A stretch of DNA of 38,586 nt from Gnetum montanum (taxonomy: Eukaryota; Streptophyta; Gnetopsida; Gnetales; Gnetaceae): contig MNCI01025358.1 of NCBI GenBank assembly GCA_015680685.1, positions 227,868 through 266,453 on the forward strand, in the 5' to 3' direction. Made by a program: the position numbers and the translations under genes. Positions 21,681 through 32,300 of this stretch are shown here, piece by piece (within the stretch, counting starts at the first letter, position 1; every line of letters begins with the position of its first letter). A model generated the notes under the pieces. It was not told the origin of the DNA and ran no database searches. It worked only from the letters and a program-made list of their open reading frames with translations.

Positions 21681-22850
21681 TTATAGCTAATTCTAGAAGT
21701 AGCACACTTTGCATGGAACCTTCTAAGAACCTAACATGTGCATATGTTGAAGGCATGGATGAACTAGAGCAAGTTCATCACCAACTCTCCAATGATGCAA
21801 ATGATGATACTTATTGAAAAGAGTTGGAAATTCCTAAAAATTTTAAACAAGAGCCCTTAGAGTTGAAAACCCTACCTACTAGCATGGAGTATACATTTTT
21901 GAAAAATTTTAAGTCGGTAATCGTCAATGTCAATCTTGCTTCTAAATAGAAATGAATGTTCCTGAGGGTGGTCGACAAATCGCCAACAACCTTTGCTTGG
22001 TCATCTTGAACTTACAAGTATTGATCCTAGGATATGCCAACATTGTATCTACACTGATCTGACCATGAAGCCAAAGAGGCAGCTGCAGTAGCGATTAAAC
22101 CCCAAATTGAAGCAAATCATCAAAAAGGAAATCAAATTACTCCTCAAGATGGCATTTATCTATCCCATCGCAAATAGTAAGTGGGCTAGTCCACTCATAA
22201 TTGTGTTAAAGAAAGGTGTCAAGTGGCAAGTCTGCATCGACTTCCAGCTATTGAATATGGCAACATTCAAAGATCACTTTCCATTGCCATTTGTGGATCA
22301 AGTGTTGGATACTATATCTAGGCATTGCTATTACAAATTTCTGGATGGTTATAGAAGCTATAACCAAATCTAGCTCACACAAGAGGATTAGGCCAAAAAA
22401 CATTTCATGAGTGTCTGGGGAACTTTTGCATATTAAAATATGCCTTTTTGTCTATGCAATGCTCCTACAAAATTCCAACGCTTAGTCTTGAGCATTTTCA
22501 GTAGCAAATTGGTTGTAAGGTGGAAGTCTTCATGGATGACTTGTCCACCTATGGCGCCATGTTTGAGTAAGCCTTAGAAATGAATCTTTGGCTTAATTTG
22601 CAAAAGAGCCATTTGATGGTCTAGGAGGGCCTTGTACTAGGGCACAAAATTTCTCAAGAAAGGATGAGATGGACCCTGAAAAAGTAAGGATCATCTAAGG
22701 AATAACTAGACAATCAGAAACCATACTAGGGCACAAAATTTCTCAGGAAAGGATGAGATGGACCATGAAAAGATAAGGGTTATCCAAGGAATAACTAGCC
22801 AACTGGAAACCATTAAAGATGTTTGGTCATTACTTGGACACACTGGCTAC
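21681..22850 (+). pseudogene. Element D reverse transcriptase, decayed, with internal 89-bp duplication
   Basis: A linker ending in KQEPLELK-like sequence near 21850 leads to the RT. An open stretch 22107-22373 has KEIKLLLKMAFIYPIANSKW, VCIDFQLLNMATFKDHFPLP and VDQVLDTISRHCYYKFLDGY. After two stops comes MPFCLCNAPTKFQ, then the catalytic FMDDLSTYG near 22529. The Asp pair is intact. An 89-bp tandem duplication (22637-22725, 22726-22814) then breaks the frame. Relatives of this RT are typical of plant Athila/Tat elements. Confidence 0.85.
22637..22814 (+). repeat. 89-bp tandem duplication inside element D RT
   Basis: Two adjacent copies start CTAGGGCACAAAATTTCTCA at 22637 and 22726 and differ at roughly a tenth of positions by eye. 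Element E has no such duplication. The length is not a multiple of three, so it shifts the frame. Confidence 0.85.
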
Positions 22851-23440
22851 TACCGACATTTTATAGATATTTTATCTAAGATCACAAAATTTTTGGTCAA
22901 GCTTAAAAAGAAAGATGCTCCATTCATCTAGACGAAGGAATGCGAGCTTCAAGCAAAAGCTCATAGAGACTTTGATTCTAAGAGCACCTGATTAGTCCAA
23001 ACCATTTCATATAATGACAAATGCATCAAATTATGCCTTTTGAATCATGCTCACATAGTTGGATGACAAGAAACATCCATATTACATCCACTATGCAAGT
23101 CAAACCATTATGGATGCATAACTAAATTACACCACAACGAAGAAAGAACTAATGGTGATGGTGTATTCTTTAGAGAAGTTCAAGCACTATGTGCTTGGAT
23201 ACAAAGTATTTATGCATAATAACCATAGTGCCATTGACTTCCTTATGAACAAACCAATGGTAAGCCCACGTATCATAAGGTGGCTAGCAATTTTCTAGGA
23301 GGTTGATCTTACAATGTTATATCAAAAGGGGACTAAGAATGTGGTCGTTGATCACTTGTCTTAGTTACGATGGGATAAGAAAGAGGAGAGCTTGCTCTTT
23401 GACTAATTTCTTGATGAACACTTTTTTATTAGTGCAATAA
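22851..23440 (+). pseudogene. Element D RNase H, decayed
   Basis: The segment ITKFLVKLKKKDAPFI leads into the RNase H fold with TNASNYAF near 23012, HPYYIHYASQTI near 23073, LNYTTTKKELMVMVYSLEKF near 23123, GYKVFMHNNHSAIDFL near 23198 and QKGTKNVVVDHLS near 23324. Compared with element E, two catalytic-region Asp residues are Asn (TNA for TDA, HNNH for HTDH), while the Glu in KKELM is kept. Confidence 0.8.
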
Positions 23441-24810
23441 ATGAACAAGTGCCCAATGAACCAAAATGGTATTATGACATCCTCACTCATCTACTTACTC
23501 AAGAGATGCCACAAGATCTAGACTACATGAAGAAACAAAAATTTTTTCATCAAGCCAAATGCTTCATGGAATTCAATGGACACCTTTACAAGGCATGCAC
23601 CAATGGCCTATTTCGTTGGTGTATACCTAATGTTGATTAACTACACGTTCTCTAGGATGCTCATAAGGGTCCTTGTGGTAGCCACTATGTGGAGAGATGC
23701 ATGGCCATTAAGATCCTAATGGTAGGATATTATTGGCCAATCATCTTTAGGAAGGCTCACCAATTTATCTACTCTTGTGAACACTATCAATGAGATGGTG
23801 GGATGACTGCTTGAATGGAGAGACCTCAATAGTGTATTACCCCACTGGAACCCTTTGACATCTATGGCATCAACTTCATGGGTTCCCCACACCCATGTCA
23901 AATGGAAAGGCATACATAATCGTTGCTATTAATTACTATACAAAATGGGTAAAAGTAACAGTCATCATTAACTATACATCATCTACTATTGCATGATTGT
24001 ACACCAAAATGTTATAAATAGGTTTGGGGTGCCATGTGCACTAATTTATGACAACGAAACCCATTTTACAAGCACTACCTTTCGCAAACTTATGTAATAA
24101 ACATAAACTAACAACACCCTACCACCCCCAAGCCAACGGTCAAGCAGAAGTTACTAATAAGAAGATCACAAAGATCCTAATAAGAACCATTAGCAAATAT
24201 AAAAGAGACTAGAGCACAAAACTAAACGATGCCCTCTAAGCATACCACTCAACATGGAAACTTCTTATAGGCTACTCTCCCTATGAGCTGGTGTACAAAA
24301 AATTACCAATCCTACCTATCCAATCTAAGTTGCATACACTTTCAATAGCCTATGACTTGGACCTTGACCTTATCCTACCACAAAAATAAAGATTAATCAA
24401 CCTGAATGTGCTAGATGAAAATCAATTGGTTGCCTTATCCTTGAATGAATTGCACAAAGAATTTAGTAAACAATGCCATGACCTTAGGTGAAGGAAAGTG
24501 AAATTTCAACTTGGAGACAAGGTCCTCTACTAGAACCCCACACATGTACCTCCATGAACTAAGGTTCAAACATTGTGAAAAGGGCCTTATATCAATTATG
24601 AAGCCTTTTCTTCTAGGGTTATCTTGATCTACAAACCTGAGATTTTAAACAAAAAGCAACTAGTCAACACACAACAAGTCAAACCTTTCCATGGGCCCAA
24701 GCTAGCTAGTTGAAGCAACACCTCAATGGGTGGAAAACCTTGCTCAATAATTCAGATCTCCTCCTTTCAACATAGTCATGATAGAGATGGGCATCCATGC
24801 TAATAATTTA
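23441..24810 (+). pseudogene. Element D integrase and pol C-terminus, decayed
   Basis: An open stretch to 23638 carries the pre-integrase segment (PNEPKWYYDILTHLL, NGHLYKACTNGLFRWCIP). The zinc-binding region follows (AHKGPCGSHY, YSCEHYQ). The core has IYGINFMG near 23862, where the first catalytic Asp is Asn, and ALIYDNETHF near 24037, where the second Asp is kept. A frame change leads to the HPTTPKPT region near 24115. The C-terminal part ends with VENLAQ and sequence shared with E. Integrase would insert the cDNA into the genome; this copy is dead. Confidence 0.8.
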
Positions 24811-25790
24811 AAGTGGATTTTTAGTTTTTCCTAATTTTTTGTGTTACACTCTCTTTATTTTTATACTTTTTTTGTTTTACACTTTGTTATTTTTTCAAAT
24901 TTTTGTTTGATAACATCATTCATATGTTTTATTTTTCTTGAATATTTTACATATTTTTCTTTATTTTGGTGTGAATTTTCCTTTTTTTCTAATAAAATTT
25001 CTTTATTTTCAACAGAACATAGTGATGCTATAGCTATTGGCTACTAGTGGTTTCTACTTAACATTTTTGTTTACTAATGTCTAGTTTCTATTTTTTAATT
25101 TTGATGATTGATAACTGAGATAAGTTTCTTTTTCATAGGATAGGCAGTGAGTTCACGTCATCCACCCATCCACCTACTCTATGGTTTTCCTAGTTTTGGA
25201 AATATGAGATCCCTTTTTCATTAATAAAACTTTAACAAAATTGTGACCTTGGTAGTTTTCAAGCTTGGAAAAGATTCAAAGGTTTGAAAAAGGATGTGAC
25301 TTCAAGAGGATTTAATACTCTTTCTACCTCTCTACTTGCTTGAGTGCATGTTTGTTTTCGTGGATTTCTTACTATTTTGTGTCAATTAATAATAGGAAGT
25401 TAAATAAGTCTTTGTATGGTGTGGTTCTCATTCAAAAATTCATGAAAAGCATAAAATGCTCAAAAAAAAACATGATGAAAATTCAAAGCACACCCTGTGG
25501 GAAAAATAAATGGGGTATGAGCACTATTTATGGGACTAGAAAGACATGTTACCTATGCCTAAAAGTCCTCTCTAACTAAGGCACTTTCTCATTTCCTACC
25601 TCTCTTTTCTTCTGAAATAAGGAATGGTGGTTGTCCGTGGGAGCATTCTTTTTTCTCAATGGGATAGACTAATCCTAGAGTGGTAATGCGAGGCCACTGA
25701 AAGTGGTTGGTTTTGATCTGGACTAAGGTTGGACTTTATCAGGTCATTTAACCATGAAACTCACAAAGGACTTCATGTGACCATGATTAG
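24811..25790 (+). other. Post-pol spacer of element D, left part
   Basis: It starts with a T-rich tract (24818-25012). It holds the GGATGTGACTTCAAGAGGAT block at 25292-25311 and the GAAAGACATGTTACC block at 25541-25565, both shared with A and E. The last five bases, ATTAG (25786-25790), are the left target site of element E. No protein is supported. Confidence 0.65.
25786..25790 (+). repeat. Candidate target-site duplication of element E, left copy ATTAG
   Basis: ATTAG abuts the LTR at 25791. The right flank 35167-35171 is ATTGG, one mismatch, consistent with a 5-bp duplication that has since mutated. Confidence 0.6.
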
Positions 25791-26098
25791 TGATGAGCGG
25801 TGAGGTATCCCTATGCTCAACCATACAAATACAAGTGTCCATGCATGATCTGGTTGAATTCCAAGGACTAGGTGCTTATGAACCTTTGTGGAACAAGAAT
25901 GGGTTGATCAATCGTTGTCTTCCCAAGCTTACTTATATGTCATGATTGTATGGTTAAGTAAACTTGAGGCATATGATTTTTATACTTTTTATGTGTTTTT
26001 ATGTTCTACTATTAATAAGGAAGGAGAGAGATAACTAAGTAACTATAATTTGACTACTTCTTAACTAGGCTCTAACTAANCAATATCACGGCTCATCA
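25791..26098 (-). repeat. 3' LTR of element E, truncated to 308 bp, with N at 26080
   Basis: From 25791 to about 26078 it matches the LTR end 34347-34632. It then jumps across an N at 26080 to CAATATCACGGCTCATCA, the outer U3 end. About 510 bp containing the TATA box and most GATATC repeats are missing. The single undetermined base at the junction suggests an assembly gap or collapsed repeat, although a true deletion cannot be excluded. Confidence 0.85.
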
Positions 26099-26175
26099 TA
26101 CCCCCACAACTGAATGAAAACTCATCCTCGAGTTCCTTACAAAATATTGGGAAGGTATGGGATTATTGACTAAAT
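26099..26175 (-). promoter_or_regulatory. Polypurine tract and conserved 3' end of element E
   Basis: On the minus strand the sequence ends TTGTGGGGGTA directly before the TGATGAG of the LTR. It is preceded by AGGATGAGTTTTCATTCAG and AATAATCCCATACC, matching element A at 7501-7590. Confidence 0.82.
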
Positions 26176-26860
26176 GAAAACTGACAGCAATAGGGAATAA
26201 CATATTCAAAGTGCACAGTGAACGGATCAATAAACATATTACAACATTGGTGTTCATGCCCTTTGTTGTGAACACTATACATGGATGACATCCAAACCTT
26301 CACTTGACAGCTTGAAGAGAAAAAGAGGGAGAAAAGAAAATGAGGCGTGTTGCTACCAATGTCAAGATTGCACCCTCCATTGTTTATCCATAGCCATGTG
26401 ACCAGACTTGTTCCTGACATAAATGTTCCAGTTGTAGTCCATCCCAAGTGCTTCCTCCTATTCTAGTCCATAGTTTGTGTAATTGCCATTTTCAAACACA
26501 ACATAGTCACAAATGAGCAAGGATAAGTAAACCATAATGCAATTGATATCTTGCCTCGATATAAAGCACATTGGCTGGGTTGTGGTTATGGCAAAAACTG
26601 GGTTAGAGGTTTATTACTGATAACTACCCAAGGTGTAGAGGTTAGGTAAGTAGTAGAATGGAGAAATTGAAAATTTGTGCTAGGGCCTCCACAACTAAGA
26701 GCGAACCTCTAGTAGCAATAAGATGAAAAAATATAAGGAACAAGAAAGATGAAAAAGATGGAGATGAAATGGATGTCAAAGATGGAGATGAAATGAGAAA
26801 TGGTTTATTGCAGAGAATGTTTAAGGAAAGAACTTAACAATTGCACCAAAAAGGAACGCC
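26176..26860 (-). other. Filler replacing post-pol ORF in element E
   Basis: This 0.7-kb stretch sits where A and D carry about 3 kb of internal promoter and post-pol ORF. I see no similarity to that ORF. A minus-strand open frame at 26447-26163 (94 codons) has no recognised family. Two GATATC-like motifs near 26545-26562 could be relics of an internal promoter, but no TATAAATA follows. An 18-base direct repeat (26754-26771, 26778-26795) is present. Confidence 0.5.
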
Positions 26861-28000
26861 AGTGGATCCTCCCCAAAGCAGGCTCATGCCCTTTATGCGC
26901 TAACAAACCCACAAACCAAAGAGTTTGTAGGCTCTAGGAATGTCATTTGGAAGCAAGAGTAAAAAACTTACCCACAAGAATTTACCAAGGAAAAACAATG
27001 CATCAACCAAGAGATGGACTAATCATAAAACCAGCAATGAGGTGGAAAATGGAAAGAAAGATGGAGAGTAGAAATGGAATGGAATCCCAAGAGAAAAGTT
27101 GTGTAAAGTCTCTTGTGTATGTCATGGTTAATGTGACTAAGTAAAACTCATTCCAAATCTGGACTCAAACCAACCACACTCAGTGACCTTACATCAATAC
27201 ATTGGGCCAATCCATCCTCTTGAAGCAAAAAGAATGCTTCCCCAAAGAGTCACCACCATTCTAAGGAGAGCAAGATGGAGAAGCAAGAAGCAAGAAAGGG
27301 CCTTAGTTAGAGGGAACCTTCAAGCATGGGTAACATGTCTTTTCATTACCATAACCAGTGCTTGTAGCCCATATTTCTTTATTATGTCTAAGGGGTGTGC
27401 TTTGAATTCCCACTTTTTTTTCACATGAGAACCACACCATGCAAGGAATTATTTTTATTCACTCAACTCCCTGATATTTGATTAATGGCAGGATGGTGGA
27501 AAACCCAAGAAAAAGCATCCAAGCACCCAAGAGAATGGCTAGCACAAATGCATCAAATCCCCTTGAAGTCACATCCTTTTCAACCATTGAGTCCTTCCTT
27601 TAGTTTGAAAAATACCAAGACATAAATTTATTAAGAAGTTGATTAGAAAAAAGGGATTGTATAGTTACAAGCCAAGGGAGACCACAGAGTTGAATGGATG
27701 AATGGAAAATGTGGACTCATTGCCTATTTTATCAAAAGAACCATATCATAATATCAACATCATAATTTAAAGGTAAAAACCAAACATTAGCAATCAACAG
27801 TATATAATTCAATCCACCATTAGAAGCATTTATTGTATGATGAATGAAAGTAAATCAACCAAACAAAGAAATAGTAAAAATGTGAACAATGGTGTAAAAA
27901 AAAACAACAAATATTGAAGAAATATGTAAAAAAAAATATAAAAAGAGCTAAGGGCTTAGAATGGTTAGCATTGGTGGCAACCTCCCCCATGATTGAGTTG
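26861..28000 (-). other. Conserved post-pol spacer of element E
   Basis: On the minus strand, in order, are a T-rich tract (28000-27840), GGATGTGACTTCAAGGGGAT (27576-27557), GAAAAGACATGTTACCC (27345 downward) and CTTTGGGGAGGATCCACT (26878-26861). Spacing matches A and D. No protein is supported. Confidence 0.65.
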
Positions 28001-29170
28001 GAAGAAGGAGATCTGAAATAGCAAGCAAGGTTTTCCACCAATAAAGGTAGTATGAGTACTAGCTAACCTAAGCTCATGGAAAGGTTTGGTTTGTTGGATG
28101 TTGATCAACAGTTTCTTATCCGAGCTCTTAAGTTTTTATATCATCATGACCCCTAAAGGAAAAGTTGCATGAATGACATAAGGTCCTTCCCATAGCGTTT
28201 GAAATTTGGTAACTTGTGGCACATGTGTGGGATTCTAGTAGAGAACCTTATCTCCCAGTTGATATTTAACTTTCCTAATCCTTAGGTCATGAAATTATTT
28301 ATTGAAGGCCTTGTGCAATTTGTTAGATGACAGAGTAGCCAATCGATTGTCATCTAGCAGGTTAAGTGTCATCAACGGTTATTTTTGTGCTAGATTGAGG
28401 TTAAGGTTGAGGTCACATGCCATGGAGAGTGTATGGAGCTCAGTTTGAATGGGAAGCGTTGGTAATTTACTATACACTAACTCATAGGGAGAGTAGCCTA
28501 TAGGGAGTTTCCATGTGGAGCAGTATGTCCAAAGAGCATCATTCAATTTAGTGCTCTAGTCTCACCTAACTTGCTAATGGTTCTTGTCAATATCTTTGTA
28601 ATCTCCCTATTAATGACTTCGCCTTGACCATTCTCTTAGGGGTGATATGGTGTAGTCAGTTTGTACTCAACCCCAAAGCATTGCATTAATTTTTAAAGAG
28701 TCGCACCTATGAAGTGTGTACCATTGTTTGAAATAAGTGCACGAGGCACACAAAACCTGTTTATGATTTGTTGTTGAACAAATTGAGTAGCTATGGATGA
28801 TGTACAATCCTTAACAACAACTTCTTCTGCCCACTTTGTAAGGTAATCAACTACAACAATAATATAAGCTTTTCGATTGGACATTGGTGTAATTAGCACC
28901 ATAAAATTAATTTCCCAAATGTCTAAGGGTTCTAAAGGTTGGATCCATTGTTGTGGATCCTCCATTCTAGCAGTTATACCCCCATTACATTGATAGCACT
29001 CACAAGATTGGAAAAAATAATGGGCGTCCCAAAACAATGTAGGCCAATAACATCCTGCAACAAGATCTTAATGGTTGTTCATCTCCAAGCGTAATGACCC
29101 CCACAAGAACCCTCATGAGTGTCTTAGAGAACTCATAGTTGATCTACATTGGGAACACACCATCAAACTA
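28001..29170 (-). pseudogene. Element E integrase and pol C-terminus, decayed
   Basis: The zinc-binding region is split by a frame change (THEGSCGGHY near 29110, then FQSCECYQCNGG near 29000). The open stretch 29037-28693 covers the catalytic core: IWEINFM near 28920 (first Asp replaced by Asn, as in D), VVVDYLTKWAE near 28845, and RALISNNGTHF near 28725 (second Asp also Asn). A frame change leads to TPYH near 28640 and the C-terminal region ending near 28020 with VENLA. Loss of two of three catalytic acids means no strand-transfer activity. Confidence 0.83.
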
Positions 29171-29920
29171 AGCAATCAGAACATACTTTGTAAAGTTTCC
29201 CATTGATTTCCATAAAATACTTGGCTCAGTGAAGAAACTCTTGTTTCTTTTTGGCGTCAAACACTTGTGGTGTTTTTTGTGTAAGGAGATAGGTGAGAAT
29301 GCTACTATACCAATTTTTATCCATGGTTAATTGATTATTCACTACACCTGCAAAGAGGAGTTTAGCTGAGAAATAATCAAAAATTGGATACTCATCCTCT
29401 TTGTTATCCCATCACAACCGACATAAATGATCAAAAACTACATTCTCAGTGCCTTTACGATCGATCATCGTAAGATCGAACTCTTGTAAGATTACAACCA
29501 TCATATGATGCGAGGGCTTACCATTGGCTTATTCATTAAGAACCTTATTGCACTATGATCCGTGTGTACAAATACCTTATAGCCCAAGAGATAGTACCTA
29601 AATTTTTCTAGTGCAAACACTACAACCATTAATTCTTTCTTTGTCGTAGTGTAGTTAAGTTGTGCACTAGCGATACTTCTACTTGCACAGTGGATGTAAT
29701 AAGGACATTTTTGATCCTCTAACTATGTAAGTACAGCTCCTAAAGCATAGTTGGATGCATCAGTCATTATGTGGAATGGTTTGGACTAGTTAGGAGCTTG
29801 TAGAATGGGTGTTTCTACAAGTTTCTGTTTTAAGGTTTGAAAATCTAGTTCACATTCCCTAGTCCATTCGAAAGGTACGACCTTTTTCGTTATTTCAACC
29901 AATCATTTTGAAACCTTTGA
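29171..29920 (-). pseudogene. Element E RNase H, decayed
   Basis: Minus-strand translation gives PFHIMTDASNYALGAVL near 29780, CPYYIHCASRSIASAQLNYT near 29710, TKKELMVVVFALEKFRYYLL near 29630 and GYKVFVHTDHSAIRFLMNKP near 29570. The catalytic Asp-Glu-Asp residues are all visible. Stops interrupt it, for example after GAVLT near 29730 and after PRII near 29510. Confidence 0.82.
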
Positions 29921-30960
29921 AAAGTTCTCAATAAACCTTCTATAGTAGCTATTGTGCCCAAGGAATCACCGAATATCTTTTACAGTTTCTATTTGGCAAG
30001 TAATTCCTTGGATAACTTTGATCTTTTTGGGGTCTACCTCTATCCCTGTTCATGAAATTTTATGCCCTAGTACGATGCCTTCTTGGACCATCAAATGGCT
30101 TTTCTACCAATTGAGCCTTAAATTGATTTCTACACATCATTTTAATACTTGCTCTAACCAGTCCAAGGCTTGATCAAGTTTTGCTCCGTAGCTGGAGAAG
30201 TCATCCATGAAGACCTTCACACTATTTCCTATCTGCTACTAGACTATGCTTAGAACTAATCATTGAAACGTTGTAGGGGCATTGCACAAGCCAAATGGCA
30301 TCTTTTTGTATGCAAATGTTCCCCAAAGACTAGTGAATGTAGTCTTGGCTTGGTCTTCTAGGGCTATTTGTATTTGGTTGTACCCACTGTACCCATCCAG
30401 AAAACTATAGTAACGATGCCCTGTGATGGTGTCTAAGACTTGGTCAATGAATGGTAACAGAAAGTGGTCTTTGAATGTTTCCATATTCAATAGCCTAAAA
30501 TCTATGCACACCCTCCATTTGCCTCCCTTTTTGGGCACTATAACTAATGGGCTAACCCGTTCACTATCAGCAATGGGGTATATGAACCCAGCTTTTAGAA
30601 GCTATTCAATTTCTTCTTTAACTACTTGCTTTAACTTTGGGTTCAATCACCTCTACGATTGTCTTCGAGGCTTTATGAAGGGATCGGTGTAAATTCTATG
30701 TTGGCATATCCTAGGATCTATTCTAGTTAATTCAGGATATGACCAAACAAAGGCTTTTAACCATTTATTTATCACTTTTAGCAGTCTTTCTTTTTGTTGC
30801 AAAGTCAACTTTGCATTAATAATTACTGGTTTTCCATTTTTAAGAAACATGTATTCCATATCAATGGGCAATGCTTTTAGCTCAAGGGGCTCTTTCTTAA
30901 ATTTATCAGGGATTTCCAACTTCCCCTAGTTGATATTTTCATGGTCAAGACTTGGAAGTT
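29921..30960 (-). pseudogene. Element E reverse transcriptase, mostly open
   Basis: The upstream linker is open at 30919-30653 (KKEPLELKALPIDMEYMFLK; LTRIDPRICQHRIYTDPFIK). After a stop the RT fingers and palm follow: GFIYPIADSERVSPLVIVPK near 30590, the open stretch 30538-30260 with KWRVCIDFRLLNMETFKDHF, FIDQVLDTITGHRYYSFLDG and MPFGLCNAPTTFQ, then the intact catalytic VFMDDFSSYG near 30215. It is the best-preserved RT in the window and the best query for phylogenetic placement. Confidence 0.88.
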
Positions 30961-31159
30961 GGTGATAGACTTGCTCTAATGTGTCTATGCTATTGATGTA
31001 AGCACAAGTTAAACCCTTAGTTGGTTCCATGCATATAGTTGAGCTACTCTCTTGATCAAGTGTCAGCCATTAGGTGCCTTTTAGTCTTGTGGCTACTGCA
31101 TACAGGAATCTTTGTATATCAGTCACTTATGCACACTGGTTGCATGCAAGCAATGTTAA

Positions 31160-31830
31160 ACATTGCACAAACCATGACTTCTACACATAATTACACCCTG
31201 AGTCACTGTATGTGATGCGTGGAATTTTCTTCTTCTCGATCTTTCCAAATGTATTTTCCTTTGATATTTCTAGGAAAAGATCATGGATTCCTAGGTGCAT
31301 GTTAATTGTGCTTAGCCATGCTCTTTCCATTATGATTGGGAAGTCTCCCTTATCATTATTTACTTGAATCACTAGGAAGTTAGCTGGATACAACCACCCA
31401 CAAACAATGGTAACAATGTCCTTCACTAGCCCCAACGGGATAGTGATGGACTGGTTGGCCAACTCTAAACAAATGTAACTCTTTTATAGTGGAGGCAAGT
31501 TCCAAGATTTGTACATTTCTTGAGAAACCAAGTTGACACTATAACTTGAATCCAAAAGAGCTTTTCACAGCTCATTTTTAGTGATTTGTAGATATATCAT
31601 AGCACTTCCAAGATCAGAGAATTTTCTAGGAAGATGGCCATCTTTTATCCAATTGGTGATGGCATGAGTTAACATGACTGTATGCATTGAGCACAGTTTT
31701 TGTGTTGAAGGAAGATCCAAAGTTTTAAGTGATAGTGAGGTGGTTGAAGAATTAGCCACTTGTGGTTGCAAGGGCTTAGTTGGATTGTTGGTTCTAAAGA
31801 AAGGTCTTTTCTTCATGCAGTTGTCAAAAC
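31160..31830 (-). pseudogene. Element E protease, decayed
   Basis: The open stretch 31816-31565 begins KKRPFFRTNNPTKP and includes MLTHAITNWIKDGHLPRKFS. After one stop come KALLDSSYSVNLVS, with Asp-Ser-Ser instead of Asp-Ser/Thr-Gly at the active site, and the open stretch 31462-31181 with LVKDIVTIVCGW, NFLVIQVNNDKGDFPIIMER and KENTFGKIEKKK. The order is that of Gypsy retropepsins of the Athila/Tat group. The active-site Gly is missing. Confidence 0.78.
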
Positions 31831-32300
31831 CAATAGTAGGTTGAGGGTTAATAGCCCTTGTGATGTTACGTTGTTGCGGCTATGTAGGGATTTCACCCTG
31901 CATAGCTAGAGTAGGTGGTAATGGAGTTAAGGGTGGAAGAGGTGCATTTGGATGAGAAGAATGGTATGTTTGTGGAACCTTGCCCCTAGGAGAAGGAGTT
32001 CTATAATACTCATGAGCTTGGTAGTGAGGTTGAAGAGTAATGTGATCAGTAGAGTCACATGGAAAGACTGGCTACTACACGTAATTTTCATATGGGTCAG
32101 GTTGCCAATAAGGATACTGTTGCCTTGGTGGTGGCATTCCCCATGATTGTGGATACTGCCATTGTTGATACTGCTCGATCGATTGTCGCAGAGTTCCACT
32201 TGGATAATATGTTAAGGGTTGGTGGAACTATCTTGAGTTACCTTGAGGATAAGGTAACCTTTGGGGTGTTTTCCTTTTGGTTAATTGTTGGTTGAGTGCA
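31831..32300 (-). pseudogene. Tyr/Gln/Pro-rich low-complexity gag tail of element E
   Basis: One minus-strand frame reads PYPQGNSR, YYPSGTLRQSIEQYQQWQ, SWGMPPPRQQYPYWQPDPYE, then YRTPSPRGKVPQTYHSSHPN and PLPPLTPLPP before the protease linker. The composition (Tyr, Gln, Pro, Ser) and position match the tail in element D. It has far fewer stops than D's copy. Confidence 0.7.

Noticed and set aside
24841-25047. Phe-rich 68-codon frame as a membrane peptide
   Set aside because: It is translation of the T-rich spacer tract that is also present, without the frame, in A and E.
26163-26447. 94-codon minus-strand frame as a replacement gene in element E
   Set aside because: It reads in the element's sense but has no recognised domain and partly overlaps the conserved PPT-proximal block. 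I kept it only as part of the filler description.
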